Source: Serilophus lunatus (Eukaryota; Chordata; Aves; Passeriformes; Eurylaimidae). From it: DNA of 64,000 nt. Of the stretch, positions 12,601 to 27,600 are shown one piece after another (the first letter of the stretch is position 1; every line of letters begins with the position of its first letter). The DNA lies in contig VXBA01003830.1 of NCBI GenBank assembly GCA_013399895.1, positions 186,001 to 250,000 of the forward strand. Direction: 5' to 3'. The position numbers and the translations under genes were made by a program. The notes under the pieces were generated by a model. It did not search any database. It was given only the letters and a program-made list of their open reading frames with translations, and had not been told where the DNA came from.

Positions 12601-15600
12601 TCCACCCAGGGTAAACTTGCTGAAATCCTGCTTTCTTTAGGCATAGGATTTTTGTTTTCCTCTCTAGCCTTCTTATGTTTTGCAATACATTTAATTCCTA
12701 CAAAATAAGGGACACTGCACAGCAGATTGAGCTTTTACATTGAAGTTTTTTAGTATTTGAACTTGGTAATGGGACATGGATGAAAATTTTGTAGTAGGTA
12801 AGTCTAATTTTATATGAATTTAGAGAGAAATAATATGCTGTATGGTTTGGAGTGTTTTCTCCTGCCATGTGAAACTTCAGTTTCACATCTGTCCTGTTTT
12901 GCATTTCCACAGTTTGGAAATAGACATTTTAGTTCATTGAAATAGAGTTTTTGTTGAATTTCAGATTCTACTAAATATTTTTAAGAGATAAGTTTGCCTT
13001 CTGAGTGCTCATAGATGATGGAGTAGAAGTTAGAATTGGTATGTGCAAATTACAAATTCAGAGCCTCTATTTTAAGATTTTTAGATGCTATTCAAAAACT
13101 TTGAAAAAGCAAATTGCAGCTGGTTGTTTCATAAAACCAAGATATGCCTGATTGCTTATTAATAACATTTGGTTTGCCCAAGAGGAAAATAACACTTACA
13201 TCTTCAAGGATTTTAGCGTGTTGTAAGGATTCATAAAACAGGTCCTACCTGCACATGGGCTTACGGATTACAGACATTTTTGTTTCTCTTCTGTGTGTAT
13301 TGTTTGGAGGGACCACAGGGCGTGGGAGCTTGTTTTCAAGTAGGAACCCCATATTGGTGGGAGAAACGTAAAAGCAGGGTGCCGGAGGCAGGGATTTGAT
13401 TGTGAAGGTCATGAGGTCTCTGTTGTATTTAAACTGTGTGTCTTGATATGCATTTTTAGTGCATTTCTAGTTCAGTCTGAAAGGGCTTGTGGAGAGAGAA
13501 AAAAAAATCTATCAAAACTGTGACCTAGCCTGCTGTTAGTACTGTAGGTAGACAGTCACTTCCTCCCTATAGACTAAACTGTTGGAAGAATTAAATGCTT
13601 CCCAAGAAGGAACTTTGAAGTTATCTCAGCTCTGAATGCATCTGCTCTATCTTCTTTCTGAGCAAGAGCTACTTTGGCTTGACCTGGCTTCCTGTTTGAG
13701 ATGTCCCTTTCAAGATCAGAAAATCTGGGCCCTGAGCCACAGAAAGAAAAAACATGTTGAGAGCAACTTCTCTTTGTAGTGGGTAGTTGTGTAAGTTCAA
13801 ATCTACCGTACAATCAAATTAGTTGTATCTACTTATTTTTTTTTTTTTTAAATTTGATGGAAAATCTGGAGGAAGGAAAAAAACTTGAGAATAAGCTAAG
13901 GGAGATATGTGCAAAAAGTCTTCCAATTGAGCTTAAGGAGGACCTTAAAAAGGTATTGAAGATAAGGAGTCTTTATTTAGACCCTGTTCTGCCAAGTGTT
14001 TGTGTGTTAATGAGGAGGGAGATTCCTAGGGAATCCTCTTAGTCTTTTCGTATAAGTTGAACTAGAGACTGACACTTGTGGATGTGCATTAGAGTACAGA
14101 AATCTGACAACAGATTTCAGTATTGCTTTGGGCTCTAGGTCTTTAATGTTGGCTGCCTTTCACTATTCCTTACTGGTGTGTACACCAGTGTGCTTCCAAT
14201 TTTCCTCTATATAGAATTTCCATACAATTGCTATTTGAACATTTTGTCAAAGCAATAAATAGCACTTTCAATTGTCTTTAATCCAAAGAAAGTTCACAAC
14301 TTTCTCTTGAACGGCCTTTTTAAAACTCAAGTTCTAAAATTTTTGTCTTAATTTACTAATAGAAAGGGCTGATTGTGCATTGTATAACCTCTAAAGAGCT
14401 GTGCTTGAAAAGCTGGAATGGGCAAGAGATCTCTGCACCTTAAGTTGGAGAGCACTTTGGGTAAAGATTCCTGTATCCTTTCTTAGCCACCTGGTCTTAC
14501 TGCTGGCAATACCAGGTTTTTCAATGTCTTTAGGTAGATGCCACTTTGTCTTACTCTTCTCTCGCTAAATAGTTTTGAGTTGTGCTATAAAAAAGTTTTG
14601 GAAGAGCCTGCGAGTTGGTATTTCCATTACCTTTTCTGCACAGACAAACATTTCATGTGGTGCGGGTAGTCTTATTTTGTTCTGCAGTAATAGCCAACAG
14701 TGAGTGGCAGTAATGTGTAGCTGACTGCATTTTGTTATTTAAAAATGCTTTAGTTAAGCATACTTTTAAAAAATGGCAGGGAGAGGAAGTGAGGTAAAGG
14801 GGGCCCTGACACAGCACAGATGTTAAACAATGGTATCACAAGCAAAACACTTTTGTCTTATGGGAAGTGCAGCTATCACTTTTTAACAAGTTTCTGTTAC
14901 ATGGAAGCAGTGGTGACATCAAGGTTTTTTCCTGTATAGTCTTGCAATGTGAAATAACCCAGTGCTTACTAGGCAATTTGAGCAAAGTCGAGGAAAAAAA
15001 TTACTCTACACTGGGTTTGGGCTGTGTGAGGTGGAAATGTGAAGTGAAACAGAGATATTACAATTTTGCAATACTGCTTCTTTGAAATGTTAGGAGATGC
15101 TTGGAAACGGGTAGAGAGGGCTCACAGGAAAATTTACTGTAATACCTCATTAGCTAGTGCTCATTACCCCAAAATCTTTGGGGAGCTGAATTATTCGTAG
15201 CTCAAACTTCTACAGGACTGTTTTGTTTCTAAAATGCTTAGCACGCATTTAAATAGATAAATGTGTGTGTGGGTTTTTATAAGCCAGGAACTATTTTCGA
15301 GGAAATGATGAGTCCAGTCATGTTTTAGTCTAGTGCTAGAAGTAAAATACATATCTTGTAGCTTATGCACCTAAACCAGAAATCTGAAATAGGAGCAAGA
15401 ACTTTGAGTGATCTTTGTGAATGTAGTAGAAGGATAAATGTTTATTTTTCTTTTTTTTACACATAATGGTTTTAGCATTGTTTTAATCAACTCTGAAAGC
15501 CCCTAAAAAGGGGTTTATCTGGATAAAAAAAGGCATAAATAAGGATTTTTAAAATTAAGCTGCTATGTTTGCAATGCAAGGGTGCCTTTCCAGATTGTTG

Positions 15601-18600
15601 TGGTGATTTGAGTATTTTTCTGTATTCTGTCTTGTTTATCTGCCTTCAGGCACACAGTTTTAAAACTGGCAGAGAAATGCACTGAGAAACTATAGTATGT
15701 CTTGGCTGAATAACTAAGCTTTGTTTCTTATGTTTTAAACTTTGTGTTGCTTCAGGAAGGCACATTCTGCTTGTATTTTGATCTTTGCAATTTCTTTTAT
15801 TTTTGCACATCTTGGATGCATAAAATTGCTGGAATCTGTTTTCTGAAGTCATGCTTTCAATTCCAGAAGTGTCATTTCTAATTGGGAGAACCAGTCTTAA
15901 CTCTGTATAATGGATTTCTGATACATTTGTGTTTTATGGACACTAGTACTCATTATTGCCTAGTAGCACCATCTAGCTGTTGGTAGTGCAGAACTTCTCC
16001 TTTTTTCCCTCCCCTCTAGTACAGACCTCTCCTTTTTGACAGGAGAAGGCTTGTACCGACTGCCCAAGCCATTGTTATCTTTGAAAAAATGCCTTTTTTC
16101 CCCTTCTTGGCAATTAAGTCTGATACTGCATAAAAGCTGGGATTTTGTCTATCTTCTCTCAAATACTCTTTATATCCTTGCTTATTTGCCAACTCCCAGT
16201 AAGAAAACACAGCTTTTCTAGCTCGTTATTAATGTTTATCTGCTCCAACCCTATTAAATTATTTACTGTTGAACAGGTAGCAGTGTAGTAGTTAATGTTT
16301 CAATGTGCAGCACATGTTTTGCTCAGTTCTGCTGTGGTACAGCTGGTGGCTCTACATCTGTACAACTGTGTAAGTATACCTGATCTTTTGAGCCCAGGGA
16401 GTAGGAATTATGTTTTTTGGAACTTTCACTGCTTTCATCATTTAAAGAACTAGAGAATTATTTTTTCTTGTCTTAAATGCCTTTGTTTTACACTGTAAGC
16501 ATTTATAGGAGATGCATAAGCAGCAAGCTGTTATCCATTCAGTCATCCATGTATTTTAGTAAGATGAGAAGCACTCCTTGTAATAGATGGATTGAAGGCC
16601 TCATCCTCTCTGAAGAGTTAAGAAGTCAGGGCCATGTTGTGTTGTACCTTTTATCTTTGCAAAGCCTTGCTAAGACCCACATCAGGAGCACTTGTATTCC
16701 AGGGCAACTGACACAAAGGAGCAGATAAATTAGCTTGATCACAGCAGAACCTAAGAATTAAGTCTAAAAATCCATGACTTCCAAAGAAAGGGGTGAGAAA
16801 AAGACCATTGTAATTGCTCTTCTTCTGTCTTCCCTTTGCTTCCAATTCCTTGCATAGCTTTCAATATACAGCACTTGTGTATGACTTCTGTGCTATGCTT
16901 CTTGCTTTCTTTTTGTGGCTTTCTTTTTGTGTCACCGTGTGTTGCCGCTCCCTATAAATAGCCACATCTAGAGAAATCCTTTCACATGGAGTTAGGGACA
17001 AAACACTTGGATTTAGAAATGGTAAAAATTTTTAATAATGTGTTCGTTTAAGAAGAGAACCTTGATAAATGATAATGGTAATTCCTTACCTTCAAATTTG
17101 TGAATGAAAGTGTTTATTCTTTAGCATTAGTACACTGACATGGAAACAGTTCTGTATGCAGAGTGGGATCTTTTTTTCTAATATAGTCTTCGAAGCAGAG
17201 AAGATGAGAGAGTAACTAAACCAGGAGCTGTCTCTACCCCTGTAAAGAATGCAGATGATATTTCTAAAACTGTGGAAGAAGTGACAGTTGACAGAACTGA
17301 AAAACAAACTCCACCACTCCCAGGTAAAAATATTTTAATATATTAACTATGCATGTTGTTTAGAATGTATGACCAGTAAAGATTTTGTGCTGTTGCCTAT
17401 TTGTGGAATGATTTTAAAATCTTAAGACAGACCAAGTCCTGATTACTTTTATTTCTGAATACAAACAATCTTTGTAACTATACTCCCATTTATATCTTAA
17501 GAGTTTCGGTCCTGAAAACCTAAGCTGTGGCATCTGTCCATTATATTGGGGTCAAATTTCAATGTTTAGAGCTGTAGTTGTAGAGGATGGTTGTGAAGAG
17601 TTTTGTCCTGATTTCTCAAGCAGTGTGAAGATCCATCGATCCATCATTTCTGAGTGTTCAGCAGTAGACTTTTTCTTATGGGTTACTGTAGCAGATTATA
17701 TTTATAACAAGGATGTAGTTAAGCCTTTTTAGAACTACTGTTCCCAAGATACAACGTTAAACACTCTGAAATGCTTTGTTCTTGTCACACTTGATAGCAA
17801 CAGTCAGGGACCAAGAAGGCAAGCTAACAAATGCAGTACAGCTAATAAAACCAGAATAAAATCCCTTTCCTCTTTCCCAGAAGGGAAGCCTAAGCTAAAT
17901 GGCATCAGATAAAAGCCAGATGGTGTAAAAAAGAAAAAACAAGATGATACAGTGACAGGACACTGTTCCGGGCAGGCTGACTTGCAAGATTTTTGTTTAC
18001 AAAATGAGGCACTTCAGTGAAATTACAAGGGGAGAAAGAGGAGCTGTGCAGATGGTTTAGAGAGAGCTGTTCTTGGAAGGCTGGATACAATGTGAAAAAA
18101 CACATTCGAGCTTGAAAGTATTTGAAGACTTAAGGGCTGAACAGTGACACTTCTACATATAGTATTCAGTAGGTTAGTGAAGAACTGGAAGATTATGATG
18201 TCGATAGACTCTGAAAGATCTTAACAGGTTTTTTGATACAGCAGCCATGTTAAAAAATTGTCATAGGGTGTGACCTTTCACAGCGGTGTTATGAAGATAT
18301 GCAAGTTAATTAAGTTTATATTTGCCAAGATAGAAAAAGGATGTGGTAGTGAGATGAGACAGATAAAGTCTCTGTTTCTATGAGATACTGAAGATTAATA
18401 ATTGGTGCAATACAAATCCAGTCAGAATAGGAGACCCTTAAGAGGGTTTTTAATGCAATGTACTAATAATTGATTTGAGGGACTGTAGGAAATTTTTTGG
18501 TTGGTGGAGAAGGAGAAATGTTCTGTTCTTGGGTGAAGAGAATGTCCATGGTAGTACTTAGTTTGGGTAGGAGAAGCTGTAGAGGCCAGTACATAAACCT

Positions 18601-21600
18601 AGTTCTATCTGCAGACATTAATTTAAATATTAGCTTGCCATAATACATAGTCTGAGATTAAGAAGTGTAAGAGGGCATAGTTCTCTAACAGCCTCAGAGC
18701 TCTAGGGAAATGACGATCTTTCAAAGAATATAATGAAAATATTAGAAAAGTCATTGGCAGAATCTGTGACAGTTTTCAGCTTAGACAAAGGGCAATGGCA
18801 AGAAGAGCCCCTGTTAGTGCTCATTACAAAGGGAAGCCTGCAGGGGCAATTTCCTCATAGGGACTCCAGAGAATCTCTGCTGGAGAGCCATAGTAAGTGA
18901 ATATCTTTAAGAACCAACAGCTGGACCCAAATAAGCGTTGAAATCTGTCAGCTTCAAGGCATGCATTAGTAGTTTGAATATTTGTGCTATTTTCATTTTA
19001 AATTCTTGATAGAAGAGAACCAATGGAAAATAAAGACTTTAGGTCAGATAAATCAGAGTTTGAAACAGAACAGTTGAAAGGTCTTGGGAGCATAAAGCCT
19101 TCTAGTTCCTGTAGATTTACAGTATTCAGAGTACTTACTGAAGTATAAAGGAAGTTTTGGGATTTTTACTGAAGTAATAATTAGGCCAGCAATCACACTA
19201 CTTTGAATGGCATGATGAGAGTGTCTTCTGTTGTAACTTTCTAGTATTTCACTTTAAGTGGATCTAGGTGTAGTAGGGAAAGGCTACTGAAGAAGTCTTT
19301 AACCAAGTCTCAACTAAGTTATACTTTCTCATCTTTAAATGACTTAGTGGACATTAAAAATCTTTTGATATTTTAATAGAACCAAAGCCAGTGTATGCAC
19401 AAGGAGGTCAGCCAGATGTGGATTTACCAGTCAGTCCATCTGATGGTCCTTTACCCAACTCAACCCATGAAGATGGAATGCTTCGGTAATGTAACTCTAA
19501 ACTCTATTCCAGCTGCCTGTTCCTGAAGCAACCCAAGCTTTTATCCAAAGTGATGAATAACCTGTATACATAATCTGATGTCAAATCTAATATGCGGTCC
19601 TGACAATTCTGTTCAGAAATACCAAGATGAAGACTTTATTTCTGAGCCTTGTTGTATACGTTGTATAATATGCCATTTTAAAGTCTATTCATTTCTATGG
19701 AAATAAGGAGTTACAATGATTAGCAGATGATAAGAGTTTGCAGGTTTTGTCTCTGTGGATACTTTCACCCCTCATTCCATGTTTCCATCTCCAGAGAAAT
19801 ATTCTCTGTATGTAGCATATGTATATGTATGTAGCATCTGTATATGTAGCATATTCTTTACTTTTCATAGTAATTGAAGAGCAGTGAATAAATGTCACTG
19901 CAGAAATGTGCAATGTCCTGACATGGAAATGAGTCTACTTCAATGGGAACTCCTTTACGGATATAAGTGTACATGGGAATGGATTCTAGTTTGGTTTCAT
20001 CTCAAATTCATCTTGATCTCTTCAGAGCCAAAATAGATCTGTACGCCAGCACAGCTCTTTAAAAGGAAGAATGTTTTTGGAAGAGAATGTCAGTATGTCA
20101 CTTAAATCACTCTGTGAATGTAAGACAAAAAAACCCCACCAAACTTGTAAATACAGGTGGGTTTTTTGAAGTGCTGCTAATGAGCCTGTTGTAATGTTGC
20201 AGTTGACAAGCAGTTAATGGTATGCATAGCATAATATCCACTAATTGACTAATGGGCAGATTATTTCTTTGCATGTGTTCAGCTTCAAATTTACCAGGTT
20301 ATTTTATGCAGTTACACCCCTAAGCAGAATATTTTCTAAATCCCTAGGCCAAGCATGAAACTGGTAAAATTCAGAAAAGGAGATAGTGTGGGCCTGCGAC
20401 TCGCGGGTGGCAACGACGTTGGCATATTTGTAGCCGGTGTGCTGGAAGACAGTCCTGCGGCAAAAGAGGGATTAGAGGAAGGGGACCAGATTCTCAGGGT
20501 ATGTCAAAACCAGTAACAGTACAAATGATTTGTTGTACCAAAGTAGGCTTTCTTTCTGTAGGATTGAATATATTGCCTTTGTAGTTCATAGAGGTTGTTT
20601 TTGTATGTGCTTAGTAGGTGATTTAATTGCAATAATGTCTCCTCTTGCTAACCTTCCTAGCAACAGTACACTCATTTTTTACATCAAATTTTGTAGACTA
20701 ATTCAGTTGATAAAGTTGATTGATTTCATTAACTGCTGGATGACTAAATTGTCAGTAGTGACTTAGTGATGTTTTCAGTGCTCCATAATGCTGAGTATAA
20801 AATGAATAGCTGCCTACCTATCCTAGAAGCTATGCTTTTATTGAGATACAGTGGAACTGTTTAGAGGTACAAGAAGCATCTTGAGATACGTGCACTTGAT
20901 GTGAATGTATGAAATTGAGTAAGAAGAAGACTGTAGCTATAGATTGATTCAGATTTCCTATTGTATAGCAAAATTTCTGTAATAATGTTATATGCGAAAT
21001 CAAACTGATTACTCCATTGATACCAGGTAAATAATGTAGACTTCACAAATATCATCAGAGAAGAAGCTGTCCTTTTTTTGCTCGATCTTCCTAAAGGCGA
21101 AGAAGTAACGATTTTGGCACAGAAGAAAAAGGATGGTAAGTATTTGTATATTGGAAGTAATGTAGTAAACTTCTTGGAATAGAATTAAAAAGTCTAGTGA
21201 ATGATGATTGACTGCTGGCTTTCAGGAAATTGGCACCTTAGACTGTTAAGTTCTTTTGTATTTGGGATAGATTACTACTACAGATGTTCTGGAGATTGAT
21301 ACGATGGCAGGATACCAGTATACATCTTCCACCCCCCTAAACAAACAAACAAAACCCCAAACAAAAAAACCTTACCAAAAATAGCCCCTAACATGTAAGT
21401 GAAGTATTGGCATTAAACCTTGGGAGAAGCAGAAGAGTCTGTAGTCATGGCTTGGAAAAAGTGATTACACCAATGTGTGTGCACACAAACTTTTTCCCTG
21501 GTAAGATTAATTCCTTCCAGGGTAACTGAATTAAGCTTGCACCTGAATTCAACTTTCATGCATTTCATGCATATCAGTAGACTCTTCCATAAATAGTTAT

Positions 21601-24600
21601 GCTGCTTAAAATAGAGCAGCTCCGAGATCTTAAGGCTTCTTGAAGTAATATTGTATATTTAGAACAAGGGGAGCTAAGGTGAGGCATTGCTTTGAGTAAT
21701 TCTTGTGACCATTAGAACATCACTTGAACTTCAGTAACATTTGATATTTTGGGATTTCTTTTTTCAGTTTATCGTCGCATTGTTGAGTCTGACGTAGGGG
21801 ATTCTTTCTATATCAGAACTCACTTTGAATATGAGAAGGAATCTCCTTATGGACTCAGTTTCAATAAAGGCGAAGTGTTCCGGGTGGTGGACACTCTGTA
21901 CAATGGCAAACTGGGCTCATGGCTGGCGATTCGAATTGGCAAGAACCATAAGGAAGTGGAAAGAGGAATCATACCTAACAAAAACAGGTATGATCTTACA
22001 ATACTGAAGTTGCAGATTTGAAACTACAATCGTGAATTCTACATTTGTACAATGAATGATTGGACCTGCCTGCAGGACATGAATTTATGCAACTGATTCA
22101 GTCAGAAAAATTGTCAAAAGTGTTAAAATAAATTGAAGTCCCATATCTGGTCTGTGGATTTGCTTTTGACTCTGCACAGTTCACAAATAGACTTTCTTTT
22201 CAATGCAAGAGAAAAGGATATAATAAGTTTGGGAAATGTGATATCAGGTTCAGTAGTTGTCTTGTACTTGCTAATACAGAAACAACAAAACCTTGCTTTT
22301 CTGGTGGTGGTGGTGGTTTTTTGCAAATGTAAACTTACTAGTCAAGCATTACTTCAGAAGCTGACTTCCTTTGAAAACTGGGATTTGTTGTCATCTTAGA
22401 GCTGAGCAACTGGCCAGTGTACAGTACACGCTTCCCAAGACAGCAGGAGGAGATCGAGCAGATTTTTGGAGATTCCGAGGTTTGCGTAGCTCAAAAAGAA
22501 ATCTCCGGAAAAGCAGAGAAGATCTTTCTGCCCAACCTGTTCAGACAAAGTTTCCTGCCTATGAAAGAGTTGTTCTTCGGGAAGGTATGGCCTTGCTCTT
22601 ACTGTTGCACATGAGGTTTGTGTGGTTTGATTTGCAATACCCAATGCATTTAAGAGTATCTTGTATCTGTTTTAAACAATCAATGTATCTTGACTTTTTT
22701 TTTGCCTTCAATTCTAGCTGGGTTTCTCAGACCCGTAACCATTTTTGGTCCAATTGCTGATGTTGCACGGGAGAAACTTGCTAGAGAAGAACCAGATATC
22801 TTTCAGATTGCAAGTAAGTGTGAGATCAAGTTTTTGCGTAGTTAGTCAGCTTCCTTCGGCTAGATTGTTTCTGTTATTGCTTACTTAACATATTTAACAA
22901 GTCTGTTCCTTTATATTGTTAATGTCTAAATGCAGTCCACTGTATGGTTGCTGATAAATTTTCTGCAGATAAATATTAGTTGTATTTATAGCCTTCTCAA
23001 CTTTTTCATTTTGTTTTCGTACCTTATCCGATTTATAAGTGCTTTGATAAAGATGTGATTTTTTTTTTCTTTAGGCCAGTATATGACTTTTTTGTGGGTA
23101 GATTTTCATGTATTATTTGAAATCAGAAGTGTCTTCAGTCTGAGTTGACAAATTGAGCTATGAAATGGTTTGTCTTATCTTAATGAGGGAATGTAGAATA
23201 TGTTGTGAACTAACAATAGGATTTTACTGTATCTTCTTTACCAGAAAGTGAACCAAGGGATGCTGGTACTGACCAACGTAGTTCTGGCATTATTCGTCTT
23301 CACACTATAAAACAGATAATTGATAGAGTAAGTCTTTTATTGTCACTCTACTTTTAGCACCAGAAGAGTCAAACTTGTATTGGGAAGTAAAGTGTTGGAT
23401 GTTTTAAATGTAGGATAACAAGAGAGTGTATTTTCTTTAACTTCCTCTTCTTTCTGTTGCTTAATAAAAAACCCGCTGCCCCTTTGCTTCTCCATATTAA
23501 TAACTGCAGCCTAGATGTACTTCTAGGCTATGTTCCAGAGATTGTTGTCCACTCTCCGTTAAGGCTGTTTTAAGGTGTTTCCTCCTTCACTTAAAGCCAT
23601 GGTGTGACATTACAGCTAGAGATGGTTTCTTTCTTTATGGAGTTATTAGTCTTCCCGTACCCCAATGTACAGATTTATCATTTGACATCATTTTTTTTGT
23701 GTGAGGACTAAGGGAAGGGATTCTACTGTGCCCCTTCTTTAATATGCTTAAAACTAATAAGATTAGTTCATGATAGGAGGCTCACCTTTTCATTTCCTTG
23801 CTTAAAAACCAAGTGGAAGCTTTTCAGGCGCTTAAGTGCGAGGAGAGGGAGGAAAGGCTATTGTAGCAGTAAAGTGGGTATACTTCATGCTGTGTGCTTG
23901 ATGGCATTGAATGAAAGCTGGCCCAGTGTTGCATTCAGAATGATTTTTTTTTTTAAGGAAGATGGAGATGTATAATGAGACTAGGTCTGAGGCTTTAATA
24001 TTTGCTTTTTTTTTTATTCATAGAATACTGATAGGAAACTGCTCATTTTTAGTTCAATTCCTGTTTGCTTTGAGGAGATTTTTTTAAATAGGGAGTTAAA
24101 TATTGAAGTGTTAGTTACAGTCAGTCCTTCATTTCAAAATGTATATGCCTGTGTAGGCTGGTATTGGAATTGGTTTAGTTTCTTGTATTCTGTTATTCAA
24201 GTGGGAAAAGGATTTAAATCAATACTATAAAACAATGAGTTTTGTAAAGGTAATACAAAATAAATTTGTGGAGTATGTTTAAAAAAATTTACAAGTAGTA
24301 TGTAAATGATTCACTTCCTTGCCTCTGTCCTTTTTATCACAACAGGACAAACATGCTTTATTAGATGTCACTCCTAATGCAGTGGACCGTCTGAATTATG
24401 CCCAGTGGTATCCTATTGTAGTGTTCCTAAATCCTGATTCTAAGCAGGGAGTAAAGACTATGAGAATGAGGTTGTGCCCAGAATCACGAAAAAGTGCCAG
24501 AAAGCTGTACGAGAGAGCTCACAAGCTCCGCAAAAACAATCACCATCTCTTCACAAGTAAGTAATTAGATATACTGGATTAGCATTTCTGAGAGGGAAGG

Positions 24601-27600
24601 GGAGTTAAGATGAGAGAAGCTTCTTCCTCCAGAATTTTCTGCAAATGGACTAAGTCAAGCAGTGACTGACTTGCTCAGTCTTCCCCATTAAATGACCAGT
24701 ATTTAATTGGTGTGTGCATCAGTTGCTCATGACTGCACAAATGTAGAGCATTTGAAACATCAAAATGGCATTTCTAATAGAGCTGGTGGATTTACAGGAT
24801 CATCAGCCAAAATCAAAATTGGACTAAATAGAATAATGATGAATCTTTTAGTCTGGCTAAAGTGAAGCCTCACTTTATTCTAAGGTTCTGTTAACTCAGT
24901 ATTTCCCATGGGATAAAACATCTCAAACCGTATAAAGCCTTAAGGTTGCTTTGGATACAAATATTTACGTTACTATTTAAATCTCATGGTTTTAACCTAC
25001 CAATTTATATTGCTTTTATGACTCATGGTACAGATCTTCCTCATAGTTCTGCAGAAATCATAAGTCAAACTAATCTACTGTACTTCTAGCTACCATTAAC
25101 TTGAACTCAATGAATGAAGGATGGTATGGAGCTCTCAAGGAAGCAATTCAGCAACAACAGAACCAACTAGTGTGGGTTTCAGAAGGAAAGGTAAGAAATT
25201 ATATGTTTGGGTAGAAATGGCAAGACTGAATTCATGAGAGGTTTTTTGGGATTTTTTTTCATTGTAACTGGTGTTACAGGTAGGAGCAAATGTTTGTGGA
25301 ATGAACTGTTTTTCTTCTTTCCTCCTCATTTTGACTGTCGTTTGATCTAAAGCAGTAATGCCTCATGGCTGTGTGAGCTGCTCAAAACAAATTTGTCACT
25401 GCTTGAGTGCAGTTAATCTGTTAGAGAGCTGTATGGTTGTCCTTGTGTATGTAGCTGTATAGTAAGGGAGCATTTGCTCATTGCCACTATTAACTGGAGG
25501 ATATATTAATGTTTTGAAGACTTTGTGGGGATTGGATGGTTTTTATCAGAGAACTTCTGTGTGTCTTGCTGCACGGGTACTTAGGGCTGTGATTGCCTGA
25601 TGATAAGCGATTTTTTCATTAATAAAAAAGCAAATGGCATATTTCTGTTCCTTCTGACCTTTCTGAGAACTGTGTTCTCTCAGTTGTGAGAACACATGCA
25701 GAATCACAAGTTAGTATTCTGTGTTCTCCACTAAAACTCCGCTTACCGTCTCAAGCTGCATGTTCCAATATGCACATTAGATCCACTCTTCAGAAGAACT
25801 ATTATCAATTGAAGTGCCAACTATTTTTTTACTTGTAGCAAATGATGAATTGGCTGTTGCTACGTATTTCTTAGTTAGGTCTTGGTTCCGTTCACCTCCT
25901 TATATCTACCTTCAAAGTAACAATTCTGGTGTCATAATATCCCTTTAAAGTGCAGGTCTGTATCTTTCCGAACACTTTGATATTTGTGGACGCTGCACTG
26001 TCCCCTCTCTTACAGTTACAGTCATCTGGCCCCTTGGTAACATGATTCTGTGTGCTAGCTACAGAAAAGACTTGCAGGTCTAAGCTTAACTTCTTCACTG
26101 AGTGAAACCCCCTGATTTCTCCTCCTGTGATACTCAGAACTGTTGAATCTTTCATACTGTAGCTGTGCTACTGGATTTGGAATACAACTATTTTTCATGA
26201 CCAAGACTGTGTTGTTCTGAATTACAATATAGATGCATTCCATTTGTTCAGTTCTTAATTATTCGAAGTAAAAATTCCCAAGTTTTACATTGGAAGAAAA
26301 AAGATATTTCAATAAATGAAAGGTATTTGAATAAATATATACTTCAATTTTGACACAGGCAGACGGTGCTACAAGCGATGACCTTGATTTACACGATGAC
26401 CGCCTTTCTTACCTCTCCGCTCCTGGCAGTGAGTATTCCATGTACAGCACAGACAGCAGACACACGTCTGATTATGAAGACACAGACACAGAAGGGGGTG
26501 CTTATACCGATCAAGAACTGGATGAAACTCTGAATGATGAGGTTGGGACTCCTCCTGAATCTGCTATTACTCGTTCTTCTGAACCTGTTAGAGAGGATTC
26601 CTCTGGAATGCATCATGAAACTCAGACTTACCCTACTTATGCATCTCAAGCTCAGCCACAGCCAAACCTCAGAATAGATTCTTCAGGATTTAAAACAACT
26701 ACTTCTCAGCCGGTAAGAAAGCAATTTTATATGCTGACCATTATACACTTACTTCAGGTTGCAAGTTTACTTGTTCAAGAAATCTTCATTCATATTCTGC
26801 TTATCAGTGTTGTGATATAACATCTCTCAACAACGACAATGTTACAATGAATTGGGGAATCAGCTTGCCCTACCTGTTTCAGTGACTCATTCTGACAGGA
26901 GGGGTTTTGAAGTACCATTGTACTTTGATTAAATGTTTTGCTTTTTTTAATCTCCAACCTAATGAATTCCTGGAAGTCCTAGTGCATGATACTTTCAGTA
27001 CATTTCAATTCTACATCTAGCTGCATTGGTCAAAGCATCACTTAGATTATTTTAATATAAATCAAAAAGTCATACATTGATTCAATAGCAGTATATTTAA
27101 AATATTTTAAACACTTCACAGAAAGCAGAAGCCTCACCTGCAGTCCCTTACCTTTCCCCGTCGCCTGAATCAAACCCTGCAACCTCATCAACCTCTGCAG
27201 TAAATGCTAATGTTAACCTAACTAATGTCAGACTGGAGGAGCCTACTGCTGCTCCTTACAACTCTTACCAACCACAAGCGGGCCCCTTAAGAACATCGAG
27301 TACTGAGGGAGCTCATGTAGTACTAAGAGACCAAGAGCCATCATCCTTATCGCCGCATATAGACCCACCAAAGGTACCTGTGCCACATTGTTGCGCTGAT
27401 TTCCTGCTGTACATTGAGCTAGCACATGATCTTTGTTTTGCCCTTATTTGAAGAATTACTTTTTATTTTTTCCCTGTAAGAGATCATATGGGCTACAGCA
27501 AACAGTGCATCTGAGTTGCTAATCATCATCTAATGTTTTGTGTGCATGGCTTCAAACTCTATCCTTTTCACTTCTCGAAAAGATGACCTTTTATAAAAAG

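Noticed and set aside
22303..22316. GGT repeat as a microsatellite of interest
   Set aside because: Only four to five units; ordinary intronic low complexity.
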